Shown here: one piece after another, positions 10,561-21,492 of the stretch
Position numbering within the stretch: the stretch's first letter is position 1
Layout: each line of letters starts with the position of its first letter
Origin: Formicarius rufipectus
Taxonomy: Eukaryota > Chordata > Aves > Passeriformes > Formicariidae
Assembly: GCA_013399695.1 (NCBI GenBank)
Contig: VXAU01001099.1
Location: 62,001-126,000, forward strand
Length of the DNA: 64,000 nt
Reading direction: 5' to 3'
Notes under the pieces: generated by a model
Seen by the model: the letters and a program-made list of their open reading frames with translations, nothing else
Databases searched by the model: none
Told to the model about the DNA's origin: nothing
Translations under genes and position numbers: made by a program

Positions 10561-11372
10561 TTTCCTGCCTTGGTGAATACTTTCACATCTTCAACCTTTG
10601 AAAGCTCAGAGTGCTCTTTTAAGTAAGGAAACTAAATTTCTCTTTTTGCTCATTGGCACTTTCAGATGTGGCCATCCTTTCAGTTCCAAGAGTGTTAGCT
10701 CAGAAATGGGGCCCCTTTTGCCTCTGATACTGCAATTTATCCTATTCCTCCTAAGCAGAGCTATGTAATGAATGCACAGTCAGGCCCACATGGTTTTCCC
10801 TTTGATACTATCTTGCTCCAAGATAAATGATATTTCACAGTCATTCAGGCTAGGAAAGCTGATGCTGCGTGCTGCAGCTGTTGTTCCCAACAGGAAGGGA
10901 GGGTTTAGGCTGCACTTGAAGGGAAATAAATAAATAAAACAAAGGAAAGAATCTCTCTTCAGGAAGTTATGCCTTACAACAACAGGACATCAGACCATAA
11001 ATCTCTGTCTTTGATAGATTTTAATGACTAAACTTAATTCAAAATCTGTGATCTTGGCCTGTAAAAACAGTGGCAAGATTGAAAGAGTCTGAGTAGAAAA
11101 CTCTCAATATTATCCTTCGTTGCCCACCCTGCACAGACTCCAAGTCTCAGAGAAGGTGTTTAGATACATCAGCCAACATTTGAGGAGAGGATGTAGCAGT
11201 GGTTGAAGCGGCTCTTGTCTGGTTGTGAGTTCAAGATGGGCCTCATGGCCATCCTGATGGCCATGTTTGTATGAGCCAGTGGTGTCCCACTAGGCCATGT
11301 GCCATGGTCACCTGGCCAGCTGGCATGGGAAATGGTGTTGGCTTTCTCACCTCCTTTGCTGGCTACACACTT
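10561..11372. other. Non-coding stretch with a tRNA-like word
   Basis: At about 11198-11245 the sequence reads GTAGCAGTGGTTGAAGCGGC then TCTTGTCTGGTTGTGAGTTCAAG. This resembles the box A and box B spacing of a tRNA-derived SINE head. No tRNA cloverleaf can be drawn, and it is not called as a tRNA. Nothing else is recognised. Confidence 0.35.
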
Positions 11373-11407
11373 CAGGCTGAGACAAGCCCATATTTCATGT
11401 TACACAA
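11373..11407 (+). repeat. Left arm of exact 35-bp inverted repeat
   Basis: The 35 bases starting CAGGCTGAGACAAGCCCATA are the exact reverse complement of 13134-13168. Weaker similarity continues for several bases on both sides (CACACTT against CACACTGCT before, AGCCAGTC against GGACAGTCC after), giving about 50 bp of homology. The arms lie 1.7 kb apart. It may be the conserved core of two oppositely inserted repeat copies or a short inverted duplication. Confidence 0.92.
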
Positions 11408-13133
11408 AGCCAGTCTGCTGAGCTATGTGTGTTGGGTAGGATGCCAAACTTTGAAGACTTCATGAAGGTCAAACAGAGATATAACTGTGTTGCAGCAGAA
11501 ACTAGGCTGAATCCAGAAGGTGGAATTATTTATAAGAAAGCTTTTGACTCTGGACATCCCATGAAATACTATTTTCTACCAATTATCTTCCTCTTATCAA
11601 GAAGGAATAATAGTTTACTTATTTGTTACCCTGTTCAGTAAGGTCTCCCTCCAACCTTCAATCCTCATGCTTCCTTTCTGTTTCTCATGTATTTTTGTGC
11701 TGAGAGAGTAAAGAATACTGGCCATAGAATACCTATCCCCTCTGTGAACCATCTCAGGTCTGGTGTAATGTCATGGAGAATAAACCCTTTGTGACCATGT
11801 GAAAGGGATCAATGTGATTTATTACCCAGGGTGGGCTATGATGCTAGTATAACTCAAGTTTTATGTGATACCTATGTGGCCACTGACTTCAAGTGCAACT
11901 AGATTGTGAAATCCTTGGAACACAGAGAAGGAATTTTCTGTGTGCAGTCAAAACATCAATTGTTACTGAACAAGCTCTTGACTCTCACATAAGGCCCAAA
12001 GTGAAGGATTTACCCTGGAGGTAAGAGCTCTACACTACTTCCTACTTTATATCTCAGGCATATGTCTTTATTTCTACCACCCCTCTCACTTCCACTTGAA
12101 TCTTTGGAATATATGCCTATCCCTGGAACACAGCATACTTCCTGCTTTGCCTTATCTCACAACCATTTGCAAATAAATGTGTGCCTGTTTGTGCTTAAGG
12201 CCCCCATTTAATCTGTTAGTTTATGTGGGCCAAATTCTCTTCCATTTGTGCCTGTAAAGTACTCAGGGGAATCTCCAATGCCTACACTGTCTACTACAAT
12301 GCAAGTCCTTTCCAAAACATGCCATGTCTTTGTGAAATGGAAATATAGAGAGAACCTACATCTTCCCTATACCTAGTGCTTGGCTTTCCATGAACTGTGG
12401 TTCATTTAATGACAACATGGAGAGAAGACGTGTAAGGTCAAGAGCTGAGTGGACAGTGTGTTGCAGAGTCTCTGTGACTCTCCATAATGTTGTCATGTCC
12501 AAAGATCAGAAAGAATGCCTTAAAGCCACTGACTCCCATGTCCTCTCCAATCTAATGTCTGAGACCACTGAAAAGCACATCTGCTCATGTTCTAGAGCAG
12601 TCACCAGGATGTTGACATGCTGTTTGATAATGCATGTTTGGAACACTGGTAACATAGTCTGGGTAGAAGTGGAAGGGGTGAATCATACTATCAGCTCTTG
12701 TTGACTTCAATAAATGTGAGACCAGGCTTGGTTACATGGATTTCTCAAAACAAAAGAACTGAATGATAAACAAAAAAAAGTGAATCATCCTGAAATTTAA
12801 AACAAAAGGGAAGACTTACTCACAAAATCCAGAATTAAACACTGGAAGTCATAATTTCTGGAGAATGTAGTGTAGTTAGACCTCCAGTGAGACTGAAAGC
12901 CATCATTCTTCTTTACATAGATGAGGCTGTATTACTGTAGCATAATTTTAATAACTTGTCTTTTTCTAGGTTGCTACATAACTCCAAAAGGGCCAGAAAA
13001 TTGAAAGTCAAGAGTCTTGATGACTGTGGAGCCTGCTGTGTTTTGTTACCTAAATGTTAAATTATGATTTTATGGTTAGTTAGTGCAAGTAAAAATCCTC
13101 TCAAAGGTGGCTCATCCATTACCTGGACTGTCC
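11408..13133. other. Spacer between the 35-bp inverted repeats
   Basis: No gene recognised. The longest frame, 104 codons on the plus strand (12390-12704), has scattered cysteines and no recognisable family. Confidence 0.5.
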
Positions 13134-13168
13134 TTGTGTAACATGAAATATGGGCTTGTCTCAGCCTG
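13134..13168 (-). repeat. Right arm of exact 35-bp inverted repeat
   Basis: Exact reverse complement of 11373-11407. The flanking 200 bases on the two sides do not align convincingly beyond about 10 bases, so the homology is confined to a short core. Confidence 0.92.
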
Positions 13169-16054
13169 AGCAGTGTGCGATATTGGATCCTAAGTTCTTC
13201 TGTACTATACCCAGAGTTTCAACCTCATTTCTACCCTTTCCTAGACTGAATACATCAGGCACAGGTGGGACACATCCAAATCTGAGATCTTTCCAATCAT
13301 AGTGTGAATGCTTCAACCAAAGCAGTAACTGGGTTGCATCCAACCAAGGTGTTGGATAAGTGTATATGCTTTAAGTCCGTTCCTGAGTCTGCTTCCCACC
13401 TTGCAGCAGCACTCAACCAAATACACACCGCCAGATTGGCAGATGATATTTCCTGAAATATAATAACACCGAGGTATTTGCTCTTATTTTTAGCTTGCAT
13501 GTACTACTTTTTCCAGAGAAAAAGGCATCAGTTTAAGATTACTTTCTTCCGTAAGTGTGAGAGCAAAAAGATCATGCTTCTCTGTTTACCTCTGGTCAAT
13601 CACAACTGGCGGGACTTCAGAATAAATTTACTTATTTACAAAGGTACTTAACCTAAAAAATTAATGCTGTTCTGGTAATTTTTATAAGCCCACTTTGTAA
13701 TAACTGTGCTAAATAACTTCCTCATGATACTGATGTGGTAACAGTCATCATTTCTTTTTAGTCTTAGAATAATTATCAAATCAGAGGCACTTTAGTGCAG
13801 AGTTTAGTGTTTCAAGCCACTATCTGAGCACAAAGGTGGCATGTGATAAAGTCACAGTTATACTGAGTGTAACCGGGGCACCATGGGGATGTGTGTGATG
13901 ACCCCAAGACCTTGTTGCTTAGCACTGCTCCTATCACTGTTTTCAAAATAACTCCTCAAAATTATTATCCCAAAGAAGGCTTGAACTTCATTTTTCTTGT
14001 GGGTCATGTGACTGAAGTTGGTTTTATTTTAAAACAACCTTAAACTGGAAGAGTTTTTTTCTTTCATTCTTCAAGGACTTACCTGAGGATGTTTGTGTTT
14101 GTTACACTAGTTTTGTACAGGGTGTGGGAGAGAAAGAGTTCCCCAAGTGCAGCTTAACACACTGGACACAGCTATTCTTCAGGTCCACTCCCCCTTGATT
14201 CTAGCTGAAAATAGGATATGGTCTTAAAGCCAGTTAATCTGCTGTTCCTTTTATTTGTGCTAAAGAAGTTTTTTATACAAAAATGGATATAACTGTCTTC
14301 TGCGACAGGAGTAAAAATTTAGAATGGCCTATTCTAATAATAAATTGCTTGCTGATCTTTTTTTTCTTAGTGAAGTCAATTCAGCTGTATCTGATTGGCA
14401 CTACGTCAAGATTTTTGGTGTTCAGCAGGAGAAGAATAAACAGCTGCTAAAACCAAAACAAAGCGAAAAGAATCTTGAACTGCACATGCTGGAATGGCAA
14501 AAAGCCCAGCTGCAACAGCTTACAAAACACACAGCGAACTGGGCACTGGGACACACAGTGAATGCTTTTGCTGACTGAACTGCAGATTGAGTTTTGGTTT
14601 TGGTGTAATGCAGATTCCAAGTGTTTCCCTCTGGATACAATGTCAGAGACTTCCTTGAACCTTATTTAAATGACATGTGTGAATGTGGTTGAAGATTTCA
14701 ACTGTCAGTTCTACAACACTCTCGCACATCTACTTTTTATTATCCTGGTGTTCCTATTAGATGTGGTAGGCATTAAATTGCAAGGAAGAAGTGTGTAGAG
14801 ATTATTCCCTTCTCGAAGTGAGCTACAAGCAAGCTCTACAGATATATATACACTTCACTGTGAAATAAGCAATGCTTTATTTGGAAAAAGTTTTCTTCCT
14901 TATTAAATCAAAGAGCTGCCCAGGATGTTATAATTCAGGACAGTAAACATAACTACAGGGAAAATATCTGAATAATGTAAACATATCTTTTCTCTATGAG
15001 GTAGATAAACATCAATTTTGGCTTGTGAAGTCAGGCTGAAGTAACATTACAGGAGGATTTCAGGAATAGAATGGTTTATACCAGGATGTTTGAGAAAGAA
15101 CTTAGTTCAGAAATCTCTAGGATCGCTGGATCTCGTGATTTTTTTTTTTTTTCAAACACTGAAATTAGAGCTAGAGCAATTCTGTCAAGCACGATGCTAC
15201 GCTGCTGATTTGTTTCAGGGAGCTCAAATCCGTATAAGGGATGCACTGAAGAATGCCCTTATGGCTACCTATATTTAAGAAAACACAAAACATCTTAATC
15301 TTAGGTACATGATTAGGTTTTTTTACAAGTTGAAAGCATGCTTAAAGATTCTTCTAGTTACTGAAGGCTTGCCATAAATATTCATTTATCGACTCTTCCT
15401 CTACAGCATCACCTAAATTAAATTTCTGAATTAGACTCTACAATCAGTTAAACTATTGAAAAAGCTTGCTAAAGATAAGGTATTAATGTCATTTTATGTA
15501 ACTTCAGTATTTGAGATATTAGTCACATAATCTGTCCTAGTCTTCTGCATACCCTCTGGAGTCAAAGGAGTAGATAAAAGTTTCCAGAAGGTGATTGATT
15601 CTTTGGCTAAAATTAGTTGCAATGAACTACACCACATTCAATAGTTTTCTCTCTCCCTAAGAAGAAAAACAACACCCTTCTTTGCTGAGATCCAGTCATA
15701 AAGGATGTTGTAGCTTTTCTACAAATATTTAAATTTGTTATTTCTATTCTGGCACTGTTTCATGTTCCTTACAGAAGCCATCCCTCTTGTACTTAGTAAA
15801 TACAAACAGATAGAGTCTGGTCTTTACCATGCAAAAGTGCTGGTATGCTTTGGAATAGTGGACAATCAAATCCTCATTTAAGTAAGTGTAACTGATTACA
15901 TGCACTATGTAGCATGAATAAACACTCTGTGTTAATTAACACTCTGTAATTCCATCGTTTGAATTTTCACCTGCCATAATCTTCTGCTGTTTTATTTTGT
16001 AACTTCTAAAAATAATTCTCAGATGTCCTCTGAAATGTTCTGCCATGATGAGTT
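13169..16054. other. Non-coding stretch, a few odd frames
   Basis: An 84-codon plus frame at 14324-14578 has a charged helical-looking C-terminal half (for example KQSEKNLELHMLEWQKAQLQ). Another plus frame ends at 15278 and follows a T-run at about 15139-15152 that resembles a polypyrimidine tract. I recognise neither. No interspersed repeat is seen. Confidence 0.4.
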
Positions 16055-16505
16055 GCTCATGGCTGGGTGCCAGGTGCCCACCAAAGCTCTCCATCATTAC
16101 CCTCCTCAGCTGGATGGAGGAGAAGAACTATAATAAAAGGTTCATGAGTTGAAATGAGGGCAGGGAGAGTCACTCATCAGTTATCATCATGAGCAAAAGA
16201 GCCTTGACTTAGGAAAAAATCATAAAATTTTGTGGTCAATCAAATCAGAGTAGAATAATAAGTAATAAAAACAAATCTTCAAACACCGTCCACCCACAGC
16301 TCCTTTTCTCCCAGAGCACAACTTAACTTTTGATTTTCCCTCCCTTCTCCCCACCAGCAGTACAGGGGGATGAGGAATGGGGGTAATAGTCAGTTCATCA
16401 CGTTGACTGTACTGGTCCTTCCTCACATTCTTCCCTTGCTCCAGCATGGGGTTGGACATGGAAGAAGCTTCTTGCAGCTGCTCACTCCTGTGGTCTGCAC
16501 ACTAC
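16055..16505. mobile_element. Widespread avian interspersed repeat, possibly LTR-type
   Basis: The segment follows, in order, a sequence I recall as common in bird genomes and transcripts: GTGCCCACCAAAGCTCTCCA, CCTCAGCTGGATGGAGGAGA, a CAGGGAGAGTCACTCATCAG word, CAATCAAATCAGAGTAGAAT, a run of CTCC-rich sequence, GGGGGATGAGGAATGGGGGT, GTCAGTTCATCAC and CTTGCTCCAGCATGGGG. Divergence is moderate with several indels. Class is uncertain. I lean to an endogenous-retrovirus LTR or a related non-coding retroelement because no LINE protein is present. No long terminal pair or internal coding region is visible, so this would be a solitary fragment. Orientation is not established. Confidence 0.55.
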
Positions 16506-17732
16506 TGAAAACTTACTGTGCAAACCCAACACACTTGCTTACAGTTTCAATAGATATAAATGAAATGGTGTCATCACGTATTATACATGATGCCATAAAA
16601 GCTTTAATTGCTTGAAAAGTACAGTAATAAAAGCTAAATAAAGTCTGAATTATTTTATTTCTTTGACTGTTAATTTTTTTTAAACATCAATTCAAATCCT
16701 GGCCTTTCTCAGAAAATCTCTGCAGGCTTGTAGTCGCTGTAGTCCTTGTTAATATTCACATCAGTAAGAATGGTTGTTCTCAGCTTTAATGCAGTCAGAA
16801 ATTTACTCAGGAATACTGTATTAGAACTGTGTTAGTAGATATTTATAATATGATTTTAGATATGGTTTTTGACAGTGAGATTGTGCTATCCAAGTGGTAA
16901 TAAAATGATTTTTTTTTCAAATGGAGCAGTTAACTTCTACTAAAGAAGTGTATGTGCAAATGCTTAATAATTTATCTCTCTGTATATCATACATTGGCTT
17001 TAAGAACATGTTCTTTCAAGTTTAAAACTGGGAAAACCCCCTGTATTTCACTATCTACCATTAAATAATACTTTTTTTTCTTAAGTGTTTTCAAGATTCT
17101 AGAATTAATCTTTGGGCTGTAACATCATAAATTTGATATCTGTACAAGTAGTACTCTGGGAAAAAAGAAGAGAAAGAAAAATATATCTAGGGGATTTGGC
17201 CTCAATTTTTATGGAAATGATTGATCTTAGAGTATCTCAACTAAAACATAAAATGAAACATGATATGTTAGCATCTTGTTGGCACCTGAAGAAAGTTACC
17301 CAGATTTTGACTATGTATAAAAGCCATGGTGATTCACAATTGTAATGGTGATGTTATGTCCTTCTGAGGTATTCAAAATGTCCAATTCACTGGAAAAATC
17401 GGCAACACATTCACAAAATAACATTATTTTTCTCTTGTATTACCATTCACTTCTGCTGCTGCCAGCTCTGACCCATTAATCTTCCCATGCAACTTCTAAA
17501 CCACTGGTGATCCAGCACAACCTCCCTGCTGCTAGTCCAGCCCAGACACTGAATGTGTTAACAGCTGCATCCAGTTCTCTGTACCTCCCAACAAATTAGC
17601 TGTGCATTTATATATGAGCAATCTAACTCAGTTATCATATCAGTTATCTATACTGTCCATTAAAATTAGCATTGACTCAGCAGTCAAAGCAATAACAAAT
17701 TGAATAGCCATGGGCAATACCTTGACACTAAT
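16506..17732. other. Non-coding stretch, nothing recognised
   Basis: AT-rich. A 77-codon plus frame at 17112-17345 is lysine-rich but unrecognised. Confidence 0.5.
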
Positions 17733-17750
17733 TACACACACACACCACAC
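17733..17750. repeat. Short (CA)n microsatellite
   Basis: ACACACACACACCACAC, a short simple repeat just upstream of the CR1 copy. Confidence 0.85.
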
Positions 17751-17861
17751 TCAGACACAGAGTATTTATACTTACAGTCAGCTTTTCAATGCCTTTCAAG
17801 TTTTGGAAGGCATGTAGGGAGTTACATTAATTCTATTAATGTGATTACCCTAATAGCTGCT

Positions 17862-18609
17862 GGAAGACTAAGAAGGTTCAACAAGAGCAAGTATAGAGTA
17901 CTACATCTGGGGAGGAATAACCCCAAGTACCCATACAAAGGGCTGACCTACTAGAGAGCAGCTCTGCTGAGAAGGACCTGGAAGTTTTGGTGGATGACAA
18001 GTTGACTGTGAGCCAGCAGTGTGCCCTTGCATCCAGTAGGGCAAATGGTATCCTGGGATGCATTGGGAAACGTGTAGCCAGCAGGCTGAGGGAGGTGATT
18101 CTGCCCCTCTACTCTGCCCTAGTGATGCCCTATCTGGAGTATCACGTCCAGTTCTGGGCTCCTCAGAACTAGACAAGGAGCTACTGGAGAGGGTCCAGCA
18201 GAGGGCAGCAAAGATGATGAGAGGTCTGGGGCATCTCAGGGCAGCCTGAGGCAGCTGGGCCTGTTTGGTCTAAAGAGAAGACTGAGAGGAGATTTCATTA
18301 GTGCATATAAATATCTCAAAGGAGAGTGCCAAGAGGATGGTGCCAGACTTTGTCCAGAATGATGAGCAATGACCATAAACTAAAACACAAGAAACTCCAC
18401 CTCAAGATGAGAAAGAACTTTACGTAAGGGTGGCAGAGCACTGGAACAGGCTGTCCAGGGAGAGTGTGGAGCCTTCCTATGTGGAGACACTCAAACCCCA
18501 CCTAAATGAGTCCCTATGTAACCTGCCCTACGTGACCCTGCTCTGGAAGGGGAGTTGGACTGAATGATCTCCAGAGGTCCCTTCCAACCCTGATGATTCT
18601 GGGATTCTG
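17862..18609 (+). mobile_element. CR1 LINE fragment: ORF2 C-terminus and 3' end
   Basis: This is the best-preserved retroelement in the window, about 750 bp. It encodes the last part of the CR1 reverse-transcriptase polyprotein in three frames. FNKSKYRVLHLGRNNP (near 17875-17930) sits in one frame, VDDKLTVSQQCALASSRANG…LEYHVQFWAPQ (17987-18172) in the next, and ELLERVQQRAAKMMRGLGHL (to 18249) in a third. Nucleotide similarity continues through GAGCACTGGAACAGGCTGTC to CCAGAGGTCCCTTCCAACCC and GATTCTGGGATTCTG, the expected 3' end with its short terminal repeats. At least two frameshifts and stops make it inactive. The upstream endonuclease and polymerase core are missing through normal 5' truncation. 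CR1 is the dominant LINE of birds. Confidence 0.96.
18195..18209 (+). promoter_or_regulatory. CTCF-type motif inside CR1
   Basis: CCAGCAGAGGGCAGC matches the vertebrate CTCF core CCASYAGRKGGCRS at every position. The usual CR1 sequence here, as I recall it, has GGAGGGCCAC in place of AGAGGGCAGC, so substitutions have improved the match. Binding is inferred, not shown. Confidence 0.5.
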
Positions 18610-20800
18610 CTAGTGAGCTGATATCGCAAAATTGCTCTTTTCTGGCAGACAGCTTTCATCTGGATTCCTTAGAGGAACAGAACATCATCTACAATGTACT
18701 GACAGAAAAGGTTGAAAATGTTGAGTTTTCTGATCACTGGAGAAAAAAGATTTAAAAACGTCTTGCACTGCAAATATTATCTATAAAGAGAAAAACACCT
18801 ACAATAGTGAGATAAAAAGGGGTTTTCTCCATTTAGAAGTCACATTAGTTTGACATAAATCAAGTAAAAATCTTATGTCAGAATAATATCAACACAGTCC
18901 CTCCTTGTAAAATATGCACAAGCACAGTGAGAATTCATTTCATGTCTCCTTTACTCTTAACTGATGTCTCTGCCACAGATGGACATTGGTAACTCTTGAG
19001 CTTTTTTTACCTCTCTGCTCTGTTGAGGTTATCTTCCGCTGAGGCCATAGTGCTGTAGTTAGAGCTTGTTGTGGATAAGTGAGATCACTGATTTCATGCT
19101 CCCAGGGTGAAAAGTCCCTAGGAGGATTTCAGGTTTCTGGGTAGGCCCTCTGGCCTCTAAATGATTTAGGTTCTTTGTTGCTTTTTCACTATCAGGCATC
19201 TGGTTTGAATAGCGCACTAATCATTGGGAAGGCTAAATGCTGCACAGGACTTATTTGGATTCAATTTGGATTTTCCCTGTGCCCCACCACTTCAAGGCTG
19301 TGAGGTCTATGTGGGAAACCACTGAGTGTGAGAGGGTCTGATCACCCTCTCAGGGACAAACAGAGGTTACCTGTTGAAGGAGAGAAATGGAATATATTTC
19401 TTAGGCATGCTGACTTGCTTTTTAATGTCCTTTAATTTTCCTCCATTGACAAGGACTTTGTGTCCCTTACATATGCTGGCTGAAATCCCTTGGAAGGCCG
19501 TTTGACTCCTTGAAACTAAATGTGTCTTTTCACTTCCACAAATTGTCTCATCATCTGTAGTTATTTGTAAAAAGTCTGCAATAAACAACCCATGACTAAC
19601 TTAACCTCTTCTGGAAGCTGGTGGCTTGAGCTAACTTCTGTGGTCTTGGCAACGTTTGGAGAACAAGAAGCTGCAATATGGAAGAGCCTTTTCTTTTCCA
19701 TCTTTAAAGCATGGTAGATAGATATCTCTAAGTATATTTGGTTTATGATCCATACAAAGCCAAAGCTGTGCTGCAAAAATACATCTGATGAGCTTATCAG
19801 AAAGAAGATCAAGAGGTAATACGATTATTGCTCACAAGTATCTCAATGGGAAGCAAAAGTCAGGTACTGAAAGAGATTTTGAATCCAGTGGAGTAAATTT
19901 TAATGCATGTTAATAATTGCACAATTACTCTGTAACAATGCAAGTGATAAAAAGGCACATTTTTTTAGCAATCAGGATTTGGAACAAAGTACTGAGACAA
20001 AGGATGAATTTTTTTAGTTCTTGAAATCTTACAGACAACTCACTGAAAGATTTATAAGTCAAACAGAAGTTATTAGTTCAATATCATTCTGTGGCCTGAG
20101 TGGCCTTGAAGATATTAATCTGTGAATCAGCCAGTGAAAATCTATGGCCTGTAAAGGGCAGAGTATCCAACAACAGGATCACGATATCTCTTCTTGTCCC
20201 TACAGGCCACAGTCAGATGAAACCATCTGTATTATCTCAATGCAGAGCTCAAAGTTGCAGCACTGTTCAAGAATTTTGTTGTAAACCACATCCTTGGTTC
20301 TGCCTTCATGTGAATTTAAGTAGATTTGAGATCTACACATTCAGTCATGAGCACAGAGGGTGGGCAGATGTCACCAAGCAAGCTATCAGTGTGACATTTT
20401 CAAGCTGCTGGCTGACTGCAAAGTGACATGGAACCATATACTTGAAGCATATGTGGAGGCAGGAGACATATATCAGACAGTAGCTGACATATCAGGTGCA
20501 GGACAGCTTCTATCAGGAAAAGAAAATAGATTGCAATTCCAGGCAGTGTCTTAACTCTTCTCTCCTTGCCTATGGAGATTTTAGTTTCTTATATTTGTAC
20601 AGTCCAAATAATTTATGTCCAAGATCAGTCCATGTTATTAATGGTTTTAATCCAGAAAAGCACATCTTATTTTCTGTTATCTCACTGAAAAAGTGGGATA
20701 AACCTGCTGGATTTGTGCTTGGTACTTTGAGCTCAAGAGTGGAGTAACTTCAGATTTATCACTATGTAACCAAGAGTGATATCAGGTGTTAGATTCAATA
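18610..20800. other. Non-coding stretch, nothing recognised
   Basis: Overlapping plus-strand frames at 20100-20747 (108, 64 and 83 codons) contain no recognised domain. No interspersed repeats identified. Confidence 0.5.
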
Positions 20801-21492
20801 TCAGCCACACCTGTATGAAAGAGAGGACCAAATTCTCTGCTGATGTAAAATGATAGAGCTCAGTTGCAAGAAAAAGAGATTCTGGCCTGGTGTTGGAATA
20901 CTTAAAAACTTCCCAGGGAGAATAATTGAGTAGAAGGATGTATTGTTTTCTACTTTATACCATGATTTCAATACAACTACTTTTCTCATTGTGAGTCCAA
21001 GTGACCAAAGTTTCTCACTGCAGAGCCGTTCACTATTGGTTTTCTCTTCACTCCTGCTGTGGATGTTAGTGTGATGCCATGACCTGCGGTTACAACTTCC
21101 AAACAGATCGGTGTCCCCTGGAAGGCACCAAATATTTGTCCTTGCAGTATAAGCTCTTTTTCTGGGTATGACAGAATGTGCTCTACCAAAAATAACCCGT
21201 TTGTTGTTACTTTTCCAAAATGCTCTTGAAAGGATGTGGTGTTGCCAGCAAATGTTATGATGACAAAGCATATGGCAATCAAAGGGTTCAGAGATGGCTT
21301 GGTGCATTGAAGTGAGAAGTGGAGATAATCGTATGGTGTATATAGTGTAAGGTAACAAGATAAAAATAATAGCAGTTTATGTGTTTTAGCATGTGGTGTT
21401 TTAGTAAACAGTAGGAAATTGTTTAATATTGCAGAAGAAGATGAAAAGGATAAGAAAAAGGAAAAAAAAGAAATTCTTTTGGAAAAAGGCAA
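20801..21492 (-). other. Two overlapping unexplained long open frames
   Basis: On the minus strand a 168-codon frame (20986-21492) overlaps a 185-codon frame (20801-21358) in another phase. These are among the longest frames in the window. The first begins with a low-complexity SFFSFFLSFSSSSA stretch opposite a purine-rich tract. Its C-terminal 85 residues look more protein-like, with alternating hydrophobic positions (ELILQGQIFGAFQGTPICLE, then GHGITLTSTAGVKRKPIVNG). I recognise no family in either frame. There is no poly(A) tail, and no convincing splice pair was found. It could be an old pseudogene, a cryptic exon or chance; chance is the default. Confidence 0.25.

Noticed and set aside
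11195..11245. tRNA-like box A/B words
   Set aside because: No cloverleaf or acceptor stem can be drawn, so it is not called as a tRNA; kept only as a hint of SINE origin.
17901..18176. 91-codon minus-strand frame
   Set aside because: Antisense shadow of the CR1 ORF2 fragment.
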